The notes: generated by a model from the letters alone, not told the origin. Shown: positions 25,952 through 35,689, counted from the first letter of the stretch. The stretch is 64,000 bases of DNA from G965204755 sp965243415 (GCA_965243415.1 OZ251549.1:2170001-2234000); one strand, 5' to 3'. Made by a program: numbers and translations.

Positions 25952-27827
25952 CCGGCGCCGCGCCGGTTTCGGCTCCGGCCGGCGTCGCGCCGTCGCCGGT
26001 CGCAACGGCTTCGTGTCCGCGTACGACGGCGAGGAAACGCTCGCCGAATCGCTCCAGTTTCGCCGCGCCGACTCCCTGGATCTCCGCGAACTCCTCGGGC
26101 GTTCGCGGCCTTCGTTCCGCCATCTCGACGAGAGCGGAGTCGTGGAACACCACATACGGGGGCACTTCGTTGCCGCGGGCGATTTCGAGCCGGAGTGCGC
26201 GCAGCGCTTCGAACAGGGCCTCGTTCTCCGACGACAGATCGGCCCGGGTGCGTCGGGGCGGCCGGTCGGTGGCCGCCTTCTTCCGGGAGGCCCGCGCCGG
26301 CGTCCGGTCGCGGCGCAACTCGATCGTCTCCTTCCCGCGCAGCACCGGCCAGGAAGCCGGCGTCAACTTCACCGAACCGTGCCGTTCCACTTCGACGCGC
26401 AGGAGTCCGCGCGCCGCCAGTTGCCGGAACACGGAGCGCCAGGAGCGGGCGTCGAGATCGCGGCCCACGCCGAAAGTGGGAAGCCGATCGTGGTCGTACC
26501 CGCGAATCCGCTCGTCGCCGTCGTCGCCCCGCAGGATGCGGATCAGGTACTCGCGCCCGAACCTCTGCCCGGTGCGGTACGCCGCCGACATCGCCTTCTG
26601 CGCGGCGACGGTCCCGTCCCAGGTCTCCGGCGGGGCCAGGCAGTTGTCGCAGTTGCCGCAGTCGCCCGGGTACTCCTCACCGAAGTAGGCCAGGAGCGCC
26701 TTCCGCCGGCAGGCGCTCAGTTCGCAGTAGCCGAGCAGTGCCTCCAGTTTGCGGACGGTGACCCGCTTGTGGCGGTCGTCGGCCTCCGAGTTGTCCATGA
26801 GGCCCCGCAGGCGCACCACATCCTGGATCCCGTAGGCCATCCAGGCGGTCGCCGCTTCGTTGTCCCGCCCGGCGCGTCCCGTTTCCTGGTAGTAGCCCTC
26901 GAGGCTCTTCGGGAGGTCGAGGTGTGCCACGAACCGGACATCCGGCTTGTCGATGCCCATCCCGAAAGCGATCGTCGCCACGATCACCACTCCCTCCCGC
27001 TCCCGGAACGCCCGGTGCGCCGCCTCCCGCTCCGTCGCTTCGAGCCCGGCGTGGTAGGGGAGGGCGTCGAACCCGCGGTCCTGCAGCCATTCGGCGGTCT
27101 CCTCCACTCCCCGGCGGGAGAGGCAGTACACGATGCCGGCGTCTCCCCGGTGTTCGCCTTCGAGGAGCCGCGCCAGTTGCCGTTTCGGATCGTCTTTGGG
27201 CAGGACCCGGTAGCGGAGGTTGGGACGGTCGAAACTGGCGAAGAAGCGCTCGGCGCCCTCCAGGTCGAGTTTGTCCAGGATCTCGCGCCGGGTGACCTCG
27301 TCGGCGGTCGCCGTCAGGGCCAGCCGGGGCACGCCGGGAAACCGCTCCCCGAGCGCCGAGAGCGCCAGGTACTCCGGACGGAAGTCGTGGCCCCAGGAGG
27401 CGACGCAGTGCGCCTCGTCTATGGCGATCAGCGCCAGTTCGACGCCGTCGAGGAGCCCGAGCGTCCGCTCGTTCAGGACGCGCTCCGGAGCGGCGTAGAG
27501 GAGATCCAGGCCGCCGCTCCGGACCCGGGCCTCGATCTTCAGGACCTCGGGGTAGGGGAGGGTCGAGTTCAGACTGGCGGCGCGCACCCCCTGCTGCCGC
27601 AGGGCGGCCACCTGGTCGTTCATCAGGGAGATGAGCGGCGAGACCACGAGGCCGAGGCCCGGCTGGACGAGCGCCGGGATCTGGTAGCAGAGCGACTTGC
27701 CGCCCCCGGTCGGCATCAGCACCAGGGAGTCCCCTCCGGCGAGGGTGTGCTCGATCACCGCCCGCTGGTGGCCCAGGAACCGGTCGAAGCCGAAGACCCG
27801 GCGCAGTGCCTCCTCGGCGGCCTCCAC
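25926..27827 (-). CDS. recQ: ATP-dependent DNA helicase RecQ
   Basis: 633 aa from GTG 27827, close to the usual ~600. Motifs: Walker A MPTGGGKSLCYQIP, AIDEAHCVASWGHDF (DEAH box), LTATAD, helicase C domain with YYQETGRAGRD, the RQC zinc cluster (CELSACRRKALLAYFGE then CGNCDNC) and a C-terminal HRDC domain. 3'-5' helicase for recombination and repair. The open frame extends upstream past 30 kb, but this is antisense to another gene. GTGs at 27854 and 27896 are alternative starts; none has a clear ribosome-binding site. Convergent with the broken ATPase gene. Confidence 0.93.
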   Translation of the reverse strand: MEAAEEALRRVFGFDRFLGHQRAVIEHTLAGGDSLVLMPTGGGKSLCYQIPALVQPGLGLVVSPLISLMNDQVAALRQQGVRAASLNSTLPYPEVLKIEARVRSGGLDLLYAAPERVLNERTLGLLDGVELALIAIDEAHCVASWGHDFRPEYLALSALGERFPGVPRLALTATADEVTRREILDKLDLEGAERFFASFDRPNLRYRVLPKDDPKRQLARLLEGEHRGDAGIVYCLSRRGVEETAEWLQDRGFDALPYHAGLEATEREAAHRAFREREGVVIVATIAFGMGIDKPDVRFVAHLDLPKSLEGYYQETGRAGRDNEAATAWMAYGIQDVVRLRGLMDNSEADDRHKRVTVRKLEALLGYCELSACRRKALLAYFGEEYPGDCGNCDNCLAPPETWDGTVAAQKAMSAAYRTGQRFGREYLIRILRGDDGDERIRGYDHDRLPTFGVGRDLDARSWRSVFRQLAARGLLRVEVERHGSVKLTPASWPVLRGKETIELRRDRTPARASRKKAATDRPPRRTRADLSSENEALFEALRALRLEIARGNEVPPYVVFHDSALVEMAERRPRTPEEFAEIQGVGAAKLERFGERFLAVVRGHEAVATGDGATPAGAETGAAPVREAASRE

Positions 27828-28133
27828 CCCGGCGGCCCCGGGGGGTCCGGCCACCCCGGGTTCGTCGCTGGCGCGCTGCCCCGCTTCCCCTCCCACTTCG
27901 GACCGAACGCGGGATCGTAGCCGCTCGGCGGAACCGGGGCCGGTCGGACGCCTCCGGGCCGGCTCCGCGCTCGTCGCGACGCCTGGCCGCCCGGCCCCGC
28001 CGGCTTCCCCGGGGCGGCCGGCGGATCTGCGCTTGCGCGGAACGCCGCCGGCGATTACTCTCTGCCTTTGGCCGGCGCTCTCCGAGTCGGGGCGGTTCCG
28101 CGCTCCGCGCCGAGGCCGGAGATCACGAATCCC
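27828..28133. other. Divergent intergenic region between recQ and module copy 2
   Basis: 306 bp that must hold the recQ promoter (minus) and the promoter of the second three-gene module (plus). No clear -35/-10 pair, operator or hairpin could be picked out at this GC content. It does not resemble the region upstream of module copy 1. Confidence 0.4.
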
Positions 28134-30665
28134 ATGCGTTTTTCCTTCCTTGTCACCGGTTTCGGGGCGCTCCTGGCAACGGCGCCGCCGGCGCCCGCCG
28201 CCGGACAGGCGCCGGAGCCTTCGGTCGTGGCCGGGGTCCGGTCGTTCGAACCGGGGGCCGGCGGCTCCGGGGCCGTCGCGAGCGCCGGTTCCGAGAGTTC
28301 CGGGGCTGTCTCGGCGGAGACGGCGGCGGCGCACAACCGGATGCTGCGGACCTACTGCATGGTGTGCCACAACGACCGGATGCGGACCGGGAACATGACG
28401 CTCTCGGGGTTCGACGCGGGCTCGGCGGCGGGGACCCCGGCGTTGGCGGAGAAGGTGGTGTCGAAGTTGCGGCTGGGGATGATGCCGCCGCCGGGGGCGC
28501 GCCGTCCGGGCGAGGAGGTGCTGGAGGAGGTGGCGGTGTCGCTGGAGGGGCAGTTGGACGCGGTTTCGGTGGCGGCGCCGAATCCGGGGCGGCGTTCGTT
28601 CCAGCGGCTGAACCGGGCGGAGTACACGGCGGCGGTGCGGGATCTGCTGTCGCTGCCGATCGACGGGTCGGAGTACCTGCCGCAGGACACGATCAGCGCG
28701 AACTTCGACAACATCGCGGATGCGCAGTTGCTGTCGGCGACGCTGATGGACAGTTACCTGCGGGCGGCGAGCGAGATCAGCCGCCTCGCCGTGGGCGATC
28801 CGAGGGCGACCCCGGCCGAGGTCGGCTACCACGTGTCGCGCTGGGCCTCCCAGTTGGATCAGGTCGAAGGCGCCCCGTACGGGACGCGAGGCGGGATCTC
28901 GGTGGAGCATGTGTTCCCCGCGGACGGGGAGTACCGCTTCCGCGTGGCCTTCCATCACGAGACCACCGGAGCGATCGTCGGTTCCGGGTCCGGCTCCCTC
29001 CACACCCTGGGGGCGCCGGAACAGGTCGAGATCTCCGTTGACGGCGAGCGGGTGGCCCTCCTCGATGTGGGTCGCTGGATGCATGTCTCCGACCCGGACG
29101 GGGTGAACCTCCGCACCGAGCCGATCTTCGTGAGAGCCGGGCCCCGGCGCCTCTCCGCGGCGTTCCTGCGGCGGTTCGAGGGCCCGGTCCTCGATCTGAT
29201 CTCGCCGCACGACTGGTCGCTGGCCTCCACCGCGACCTCGAGGGCGTACGGGATCCACAGCCTGCCGCACCTGCGCGATCTCTTCGTCCGCGGGCCGTTC
29301 GACGCGACGGGGGTTTCGGAGACGCCGAGCCGGCGGGCGATCTTCGAGTGCCGGCCGTTGACGCCGGAAGAGGCGCGGCCCTGCGCGGAGCGGATCCTGG
29401 GGCGTTTGGGGCGCCGGGCGTACCGGGGGGCTTTGGACGCGGAGAAGTTGGAGTCGCTGCTGGCTCTCTACGAGGCGGGTTCGGCTGCGGGCGGTTTCGA
29501 GGAGGGGATCCGGATGGGGATCGAGGGGATGCTGGCGAGTCCGAACTTCGTGTTCCGGATCGAGGAGCCGCTGGATCCGCGGGAGGCGGAGTACGGGTAT
29601 CGGCTGACGGATGTGGACCTGGCGTCCCGGCTGTCGTTCTTCCTCTGGGGGACGATCCCGGACGAGGAGTTGCTGGACCTGGCGGAAGCGGGCCGGCTGT
29701 CGGAGCCGACGGTGTACGAGGAACAGGTGCGCCGGATGCTCGGGGACGAGCGTTCGTCGGCGCTGTCCCGGCGGTTCGCGCGGCAGTGGTTCCGCTTGCA
29801 GGATCTGGAGAAGATCAACCCGAATGTGCGGCTGTATCCGGATTTCCACCAGCAGTTGAAGACGGCGATGGCGGAGGAGACGGAGCGGTTCTTCGACTAC
29901 CTGGTGTCGGAGGACCGGAGCGTTTTCGACCTGTTCACGGCGGACTACACCTTCGTGAACGAGCGATTGGCGCACCACTACGGGATCGAGGGGGTGACGG
30001 GGCCGGAGCACCGGATGGTTCGGTATCCGGACGAGAGCCGTCGGGGGATCTTCGGCCACGGGAGCATGCTGACGCTGACTTCGCACCCGTATCGGACTTC
30101 GGCGGTTTTGCGGGGGAAGTGGGTGATGGAGGTCCTGCTGGGGAGTCCTCCTCCTCCTCCTCCTCCGAATGTTTCGGATCTGGATGCGACGCCGGCGACG
30201 GCGGACGGGCGGGAGTTGACGGCTCGGGAGCGTTTGGAGATCCACCGGGACAACCCGGCGTGCCGTTCGTGCCACCGGATGATGGATCCGATCGGTCTGG
30301 CGCTGGAGGAGTTCGATGTGACCGGTCGGGTGCGGGTGAAGGATTCGGGACAGCCGATCGACGCTTCGGGGGAGTTCTACGACGGGACGGCGATCCGGGA
30401 TGTTTCGGACCTGCGGGAGGCGCTGCTGCAGCGGCCGATCCCGCTGCTGCGGACTTTCACGGAGAACCTGATGGCGTATGGGCTGGGGCGCCGGGTGGAG
30501 CACTACGATCAACCGCGGATCCGGGAGATCGTTCGGGAGGCGGAAGCGTCGGAGTATCGGCTGTCGGCGTTCCTGCTGGGTGTGGCGCGGAGTCCGGCGT
30601 TCCTCCGTAAGGGTGAGGCGCCGGCGGAAGCGGTGGAGACGGAGGCGGCTTCCGGTCCGGAGTGA
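28134..30665 (+). CDS. Exported DUF1592-type multidomain cytochrome-like protein (module copy 2)
   Basis: 843 aa. The signal peptide and first ~58 residues are unrelated in detail to copy 1. From AVSAETAAAHNRMLRTYC onward the protein matches copy 1, including CxxCH (C75-x-x-C78-H79), DUF1587, DUF1595/1592/1588/1585 regions and the second CxxCH. Residues ~224-384 (DNA 28803-29285) are the exception: they align without gaps at roughly 70 % amino-acid identity and encode a beta-sandwich-like segment (YGTRGGISVEHVFPADGEY). The start is ATG 28134, before a clear signal sequence. First gene of the second module; the DUF1552 gene follows after 40 bp. Confidence 0.85.
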   Translation: MRFSFLVTGFGALLATAPPAPAAGQAPEPSVVAGVRSFEPGAGGSGAVASAGSESSGAVSAETAAAHNRMLRTYCMVCHNDRMRTGNMTLSGFDAGSAAGTPALAEKVVSKLRLGMMPPPGARRPGEEVLEEVAVSLEGQLDAVSVAAPNPGRRSFQRLNRAEYTAAVRDLLSLPIDGSEYLPQDTISANFDNIADAQLLSATLMDSYLRAASEISRLAVGDPRATPAEVGYHVSRWASQLDQVEGAPYGTRGGISVEHVFPADGEYRFRVAFHHETTGAIVGSGSGSLHTLGAPEQVEISVDGERVALLDVGRWMHVSDPDGVNLRTEPIFVRAGPRRLSAAFLRRFEGPVLDLISPHDWSLASTATSRAYGIHSLPHLRDLFVRGPFDATGVSETPSRRAIFECRPLTPEEARPCAERILGRLGRRAYRGALDAEKLESLLALYEAGSAAGGFEEGIRMGIEGMLASPNFVFRIEEPLDPREAEYGYRLTDVDLASRLSFFLWGTIPDEELLDLAEAGRLSEPTVYEEQVRRMLGDERSSALSRRFARQWFRLQDLEKINPNVRLYPDFHQQLKTAMAEETERFFDYLVSEDRSVFDLFTADYTFVNERLAHHYGIEGVTGPEHRMVRYPDESRRGIFGHGSMLTLTSHPYRTSAVLRGKWVMEVLLGSPPPPPPPNVSDLDATPATADGRELTARERLEIHRDNPACRSCHRMMDPIGLALEEFDVTGRVRVKDSGQPIDASGEFYDGTAIRDVSDLREALLQRPIPLLRTFTENLMAYGLGRRVEHYDQPRIREIVREAEASEYRLSAFLLGVARSPAFLRKGEAPAEAVETEAASGPE

Positions 30666-32513
30666 CCGGGGAATCGAGTCCCGGGAGGGGCGAGGAGAAC
30701 TACGGATGCAGTACTTGACGGGGAAGAGCCTTCCGAGGCGGAGTTTCCTGCGGGGAGCGGGGGCGGTGGTGGCGCTGCCGTTCCTGGACGCGATGGTTCC
30801 GGCGAGCGCGGTTGCGAAGGCGTCGTCGGACTCGTCGGAGCGGACGCGTCTCGTGGCGGTGGAGATCGTGCACGGGGCGGCGGGGAGCAACAAGTACGGG
30901 AGGGAGAACCACCTGTGGTCGCCGGAGGCGGAGGGCACGGAGTTCGACCTGTCGCGGGGCTCGCTGGCGCCGTTGGAGCCGGTGCGGGACTATGTGACCA
31001 TCGTGAGCGACTGCGATGTGGAACCGGCGGAGGCGGTGACGGCGCGGGAGATCGGGGGGGACCACTTCCGATCGAGCGCGGCGTTCCTGACGCAGTCGCA
31101 TCCGAAGCAGACGGAGGGCTCGGATGTGTATGCGGGGACTTCGCTGGACCAGTTGTATGCGCAGCGTTTCGGGCAGGAGACGCCGATTCCTTCGATGCAG
31201 TTGTGCATCGAGACGGTGGATCAGGCGGGTGGCTGCGCGTACGGGTATGCGTGCGTGTACACGGACACGATCAGCTGGGCGTCCCCGACGGAGCCGCTGC
31301 CGATGACTCGGGATCCGCGGATCGTTTTCGACCAGTTGTTCGGCGCGGGGGGTACGCCGGAGGGGCGGGTGGCGCGGCAGGAGGCTCGGCGGAGCGTGCT
31401 GGACTTCATCGCCGGTGAGGTGCGGGACCTGCAGCGGAGTCTGGACGCGGAGGATCTGCGTCGGATGGACCGGTACTTGACGGACATCCGGGAGATGGAG
31501 CGCCGGATCGAGCGGATCGTGGAGCGGAACACGAGCGGGGAGTTGCGGGACCTGCCGGAGGCGCCATCGGGGGTTCCGGACAGTTTCGACGAGCACGCGA
31601 AGATCATGTTCGACCTTCAGGCGCTGGCGTTCCAGTCGGACATGACGCGGGTGTTCAGTTTCAAGATGGGGCGCGACGCTTCGAGCCGGGTGTATCCGGA
31701 GAGCGGGGAGTCGACGGCGTTCCATCCGGCGTCGCACCACGGGAACGACCCGGAGCGGGTGGAGATCCTGGGCCGGATCAACCGGTATCATGTGGGCTTG
31801 ATACCGTATTTCATGGAGAAGTTGCGGAGCGTGGAGGAGGGGGATCGGACGCTCCTGGACAAGACGATGATCCTGTACGGGTCTCCGATGGGGGATCCGA
31901 ACATCCACAACCACAAGCGGGTTCCGTTCTTCGTGGCTGGGGGTGCGAACGGGGCGTTGGAGCACAACCTGCACTTGCGTGCGGCTCCGGGTACGCCGTT
32001 GGCGAATGTGATGCTGTCGCTGCTGCACCGTCTGGGTATGGACGATGTGGAGAGTTTCGGGAACAGCACGGGGGAGTTTTCGCTTTCGGCGTGAGCCGGG
32101 AGCGGTAGCGCGCGGGAGGCGAGCGAGATGGAGCGAGTGAAACGGGTTCGGGGCTTCGGCCTCTGGCTCCTGCTGCCGGGGTTCGCCCTGGCGGCGGTGG
32201 CGTTCGCGGGGTCGCGGACGGATTCGCCGGTTCTGTCGGCGGCGAAGCGTGGGGATGTGGAGTCGGTTCGCTCGGAGTTGCGTTCGGGGGGGGATGTGAA
32301 CGCGGCGGCGGGTGACGGGTTCACGGCCCTGCACTGGGCGGCGAAGCGTGGTGACGCGGAGTTGGCGGGGGTATTGATCTCTGCGGGAGCGGACCTTCGG
32401 GCGATGACGCGTTTGGGGTCGCACCAGCCGCTGCATGTGGCGGCGGCCGCGGGTGAGGCGGCGGTTGCGGAGGTGCTGCTGTCGGCGGGGGCTCCGGCCT
32501 CGGCTCCCACCTC
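28307..32513 (+). repeat. Long direct repeat, copy 2 (mosaic)
   Basis: Partner of 18028-22236. Near-identical blocks are 28307-28802 and 29286-32513; the 483 bp 28803-29285 are diverged. A 2-bp deletion (GC) in the spacer before the ankyrin gene is the only length change I found. Homogenised blocks use mainly G-ending codons, while the flanking diverged parts use mainly C-ending codons. Confidence 0.9.
30706..32094 (+). CDS. Tat-exported DUF1552 protein (module copy 2)
   Basis: 462 aa. The twin-arginine signal RRSFLRGAGAVVALPFL and DUF1552 body are as in copy 1; the two predicted proteins appear identical along their whole length. The handful of DNA differences (for example CTC for CTT and CTG for CTT late in the gene) are synonymous. 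Ribosome-binding site GAGGAG precedes ATG 30706. Identity of this middle gene while its neighbours carry diversified parts suggests it is the invariant component of the module. Confidence 0.88.
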   Translation: MQYLTGKSLPRRSFLRGAGAVVALPFLDAMVPASAVAKASSDSSERTRLVAVEIVHGAAGSNKYGRENHLWSPEAEGTEFDLSRGSLAPLEPVRDYVTIVSDCDVEPAEAVTAREIGGDHFRSSAAFLTQSHPKQTEGSDVYAGTSLDQLYAQRFGQETPIPSMQLCIETVDQAGGCAYGYACVYTDTISWASPTEPLPMTRDPRIVFDQLFGAGGTPEGRVARQEARRSVLDFIAGEVRDLQRSLDAEDLRRMDRYLTDIREMERRIERIVERNTSGELRDLPEAPSGVPDSFDEHAKIMFDLQALAFQSDMTRVFSFKMGRDASSRVYPESGESTAFHPASHHGNDPERVEILGRINRYHVGLIPYFMEKLRSVEEGDRTLLDKTMILYGSPMGDPNIHNHKRVPFFVAGGANGALEHNLHLRAAPGTPLANVMLSLLHRLGMDDVESFGNSTGEFSLSA

Positions 32514-33993
32514 AACCGGCGCCCGGCCGCTCCACCTGGCGGCGGCTTCCGGAGACCCCGGCGTGGTTTCGGTGCTGATCGCCGGCGGCGCGGAAGTGGA
32601 TTCCCGCGAGTCCGAGTGGGGGATGACGCCGCTGATGTTCGCGGCGGTGAAGGGCCGCTCCCGCGCCGTTACCGCGCTTCTGGATGCCGGGGCGGAGCCG
32701 GGCGTGACCGCGAAGGTCCTCGATGTGGTCGAACGCGCCCGGATCGATCTCGAAGAGCGGCGCGCGCGCCAGGCGCGGCTGGCCGCGGAGCGCGGCGGGA
32801 CCGGGATCCTCTATGCGGAGCGTCCGGAGAACCGCGGCGCTTCGGCCGGAGGTTCGAGCGGGGCCGGAGCGAGCGGGAGCGGAACCGGAGGAGGCGGCGA
32901 CCTGAATCCGGCGGCGCCGGCGGCGCGCGATCCGCTCGACCCGCTGAACCCCGAGCCGCCGGAAGAAGAGGAGGCCGACCCGGACAAGCCGAAGCCCAAG
33001 ACCTACGAGGAACGGGTGGGAACCCACGGCGGACTGACTGCGCTGCTGCTCGCGGCCCGGGAAGGTCGGATCGAAACCGCGCTGGCGCTGCTCGACGGCG
33101 GAGCGGAAGTGGACCAACGCGCTGACGGGAGCGGCGCCACGCCGCTGCTCATGGCGGCCATCAACGGGCACTTCGACCTGGCGATGCGCCTGCTCGAGCG
33201 GGGGGCCGACCCGACGCTCACCGACGCCCAGGGCGCGACGCCGCTCTACGGAACCATCAACACCCAGTGGATCCCCAAGGCGCGGCATCCGCAGCCGGCG
33301 GACTACCTGCAGCAGGAGACTTCCCACCTGGAGTTGATGCAGGCGCTGATCGACGCCGGCGCCGAGGTGGATGCCCGGATCGACAGTTCCCTCTGGTACA
33401 CGGTCTTCAATGTGGATCAACTGGGAGTGGACCGGAGCGGCGCCACCGCTTTCTGGCGGGCGGCCTACTCGCTCGACCTCCCGGCGATGGAGTTGCTGGT
33501 GGAGAACGGCGCCGATCCGCATATCCCCACGATCCATGTTCCCGAGCGGCGCCGGCTTCCCCGGATCATCCCGGAGGACGCCGAGGATCCGTCCGGCCTT
33601 CCGCCGGCGGAGTACGGCGGTCCGGCGGTGTATCCGATCCATGCCGCGGCCGGCGTGGGTTACGGGCTCGGCCTGGCGGCGAACTCCCACCGGCATGCCC
33701 CGGAAGCCTGGCTCCCGGCGGTGAAGTTCCTGGTCGAGGAATGCGGCGCCGATGTGACCGTCCGGGACCACAACGGTTACGGCGTGATCCACCACGCGGC
33801 CTCCCGCGGCGACAACGAGATGATCGAGTACCTGGTCGCGAAGGGCGCGGACCCGCTGCTCGTGGCCCGCACCGGCCAGACGACGATCGACCTGGCGAAC
33901 GGCCCGGTCCAGCGGATCAACCCGTTCCCCGAGACGATCGCGCTCCTCGCGAGTTACGGCGCGAAGAACAACCACGCCTGCGTCGGATGCTGA
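32128..33993 (+). CDS. Exported ankyrin-repeat protein (module copy 2)
   Basis: 621 aa with signal peptide and two ankyrin blocks. The N-terminal ~130 residues match copy 1 almost exactly. The linker (about 225-290) is Gly/Ser-rich then acidic (PEPPEEEEADPDKPKPKTYE), quite unlike the Lys/Ala/Glu linker of copy 1. The C-terminal ankyrin block is homologous and includes HNGYGVIHHAASRGDNEMIE and the terminal Cys-Val-Gly-Cys. Its TGA lies inside the start of the metallo-beta-lactamase-fold gene (7-bp overlap), so copy 2 has a fourth, translationally coupled member that copy 1 lacks. Confidence 0.85.
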   Translation: MERVKRVRGFGLWLLLPGFALAAVAFAGSRTDSPVLSAAKRGDVESVRSELRSGGDVNAAAGDGFTALHWAAKRGDAELAGVLISAGADLRAMTRLGSHQPLHVAAAAGEAAVAEVLLSAGAPASAPTSTGARPLHLAAASGDPGVVSVLIAGGAEVDSRESEWGMTPLMFAAVKGRSRAVTALLDAGAEPGVTAKVLDVVERARIDLEERRARQARLAAERGGTGILYAERPENRGASAGGSSGAGASGSGTGGGGDLNPAAPAARDPLDPLNPEPPEEEEADPDKPKPKTYEERVGTHGGLTALLLAAREGRIETALALLDGGAEVDQRADGSGATPLLMAAINGHFDLAMRLLERGADPTLTDAQGATPLYGTINTQWIPKARHPQPADYLQQETSHLELMQALIDAGAEVDARIDSSLWYTVFNVDQLGVDRSGATAFWRAAYSLDLPAMELLVENGADPHIPTIHVPERRRLPRIIPEDAEDPSGLPPAEYGGPAVYPIHAAAGVGYGLGLAANSHRHAPEAWLPAVKFLVEECGADVTVRDHNGYGVIHHAASRGDNEMIEYLVAKGADPLLVARTGQTTIDLANGPVQRINPFPETIALLASYGAKNNHACVGC

Positions 33994-34952
33994 ACCCGGC
34001 TTCCCGGGCTCGTCCCGTTCGCCGTTCATTCACCCGCGTGGCGGTGCTCGGCCTCTTCGTCGTCTTCGCCGCCGGTCCGGCGGCCTTCGCGGTCCAACAA
34101 CAGCCGGACTGGGACGCGGTGGAGATCACCCGGGAGGACCTCGGCAGCGGCATCCAGGTCCTCTTCGGCCGCGGCGGGAACATCGCCATCTCGACCGGCG
34201 CGGACGGGACGCTCATGGTGGACGACCAGTACGCCCCCCTGACCGAGAAGATCCTGGCCGCGGTGGCGGAGGTGACCGACGCTCCGGTGCGGTTCGTGGT
34301 GAACACCCACTGGCACAGCGACCACACCGGTGGGAACGAGAACCTGGGTCGCGCCGGGGGAATCATCGTCGCCCACCGGAATGTGCGCCGACGGATGAAT
34401 CCGGCCGAGTTCGCCGATCTCGTCGGTCGGAGCGATCAGGCTTCCGCGGAGGCCCTCCCGGTGGTGACCTTCGAGAGCGGGGTGACCTTCCACTGGAACG
34501 GGCTCACCATCGAGGCCGTCCACCAGCCGCAGGCGCACACCGACGGGGATTCGGCCATCTTCTTCGGCGGCGCGAATGTGGTCCACATGGGCGACCTGTT
34601 CTTCAACGGCGCGTTCCCCTTCATCGATGTGGACTCCGGCGGCGGGATCCATGGCCTCATCGCGGCGGTGGATGCAGTCGCCGCGCGGACGAACGGCGCC
34701 ACCCGCATCATTCCCGGCCACGGCCCGGTGACCGACCGGGCGACGCTGCTCGCCTACGGGGAGGCGCTGCGGGAGGCGCGGGAGCGCGTCCGGGCGCGGA
34801 TCGAGGCCGGGGAGAGCGAGGAAGAGGCGGCCGCGGCGTTCGCCGAGATCGTGACCGGTGTCGGCGAGGACATAGGCTGGTCGCCGGACTCGGCCGGGTT
34901 CGTGAGCGCGGAGCGATTCGTCCGGCTCACCTACCGCAGCCTCGCGAACTGA
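33987..34952 (+). CDS. Exported metallo-beta-lactamase-fold hydrolase
   Basis: 321 aa. ATG 33987 gives a signal peptide (about 12-35, ending AAFA). The zinc-binding motif H-x-H-x-D-H is present in NTHWHSDHTGGNENL, with further ligands likely in QPQAHTDGD, HMGDLFFNG and IIPGHGPV. The arrangement resembles periplasmic MBL-fold hydrolases near subclass B3/quinoprotein-relay-like proteins; the substrate is unknown, and antibiotic hydrolysis should not be assumed. The start overlaps the ankyrin stop. It probably ends the operon: 137 bp follow before the next gene. Confidence 0.82.
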   Translation: MLNPASRARPVRRSFTRVAVLGLFVVFAAGPAAFAVQQQPDWDAVEITREDLGSGIQVLFGRGGNIAISTGADGTLMVDDQYAPLTEKILAAVAEVTDAPVRFVVNTHWHSDHTGGNENLGRAGGIIVAHRNVRRRMNPAEFADLVGRSDQASAEALPVVTFESGVTFHWNGLTIEAVHQPQAHTDGDSAIFFGGANVVHMGDLFFNGAFPFIDVDSGGGIHGLIAAVDAVAARTNGATRIIPGHGPVTDRATLLAYGEALREARERVRARIEAGESEEEAAAAFAEIVTGVGEDIGWSPDSAGFVSAERFVRLTYRSLAN

Positions 34953-35089
34953 ACCGGGCGAACGGAACCGGGAGCCCCGGGGGCCTCTTCGGCCACCGGT
35001 GACGGTCGGGTTTCGCGTCCGGTTTTTCTCCCGGCCGGGGAACCCGGTCGCAACCCCCGCCCGCAGGGGCCGGCAAGGATTCCTTTCCC

Positions 35090-35599
35090 ATGCGTCTTCG
35101 TACCCGTAACCGGGTCGCGTTCGCGACCTCGATCCTGTTGGCGGCCGCCGCCGGCGCCTCGGCCCAGGACAGCGGTGAGTTCCGCTTCGTGTTCGGGGGA
35201 CAGCGCGACTACACGACCATCGAGCACCCGGACAAGACGGTCACCGTCGGCGAGATCCACGGCCTCTGGGTGGTGACCGAGGGGGACGACTCGGGGCCGT
35301 TCGTGGATGAGGCGATCCTGCACGGCGGCTGCGCGGTCCATGTCACCGCTCCCGCCGGCGGCGCCGCCGGCATCGCTGCCGACTGCACGCTCGAGGACGA
35401 GGAGCACGACGCGCTGTATGTCGTCGGCAGCCGTCGGGAGGGCGATGTGTCCGTCGGGGGCGGCGGCGACGGCGTCTTCACCCTGAGTTCCGGAACCGGG
35501 AAGTTCGAGGGCGTCGGCGGCGTCTGCCCCTACACGGTCCACTACATGGAGGACGACGACCTGGTCGTCTTCGCCCGCTGCGAGTGGACGAAGAATTGA
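35090..35599 (+). CDS. Small secreted protein of unknown function
   Basis: 169 aa with a clear signal peptide (to about ASA, residue 25). The mature part is Gly/Asp/Val-rich and beta-strand-like, with four Cys that could form two disulfides (HGGCAVHV, ADCTLED, GGVCPYTVHY, ARCEWTKN). The segment SSGTGKFEGVGGVCPY recalls lipocalin/allene-oxide-cyclase-like barrels seen in secreted proteins, but that is only a resemblance. ATG 35090 follows AAGGATTCCTTTCCC, a weak ribosome-binding site. It has its own intergenic space on both sides. Confidence 0.6.
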   Translation: MRLRTRNRVAFATSILLAAAAGASAQDSGEFRFVFGGQRDYTTIEHPDKTVTVGEIHGLWVVTEGDDSGPFVDEAILHGGCAVHVTAPAGGAAGIAADCTLEDEEHDALYVVGSRREGDVSVGGGGDGVFTLSSGTGKFEGVGGVCPYTVHYMEDDDLVVFARCEWTKN

Positions 35600-35689
35600 A
35601 TTGACCTGACGGGCCCGGGGTGGGTGTCAACGCCCGCCGGAGTGGCGCGCCACGAACGCATCGACCCTCGGCCAGCCGGGAAGGCCTCG

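Noticed and set aside
27828..30938. Upstream extension of the recQ frame to 30938
   Set aside because: The extension is antisense to the DUF1592-type gene and has no recognisable domains; RecQ's own N-terminus begins near 27827.
18028..32513. Composite transposon or IS-mediated duplication
   Set aside because: No transposase, terminal inverted repeats or target-site duplications were seen at the borders; identity ends inside genes at domain boundaries.
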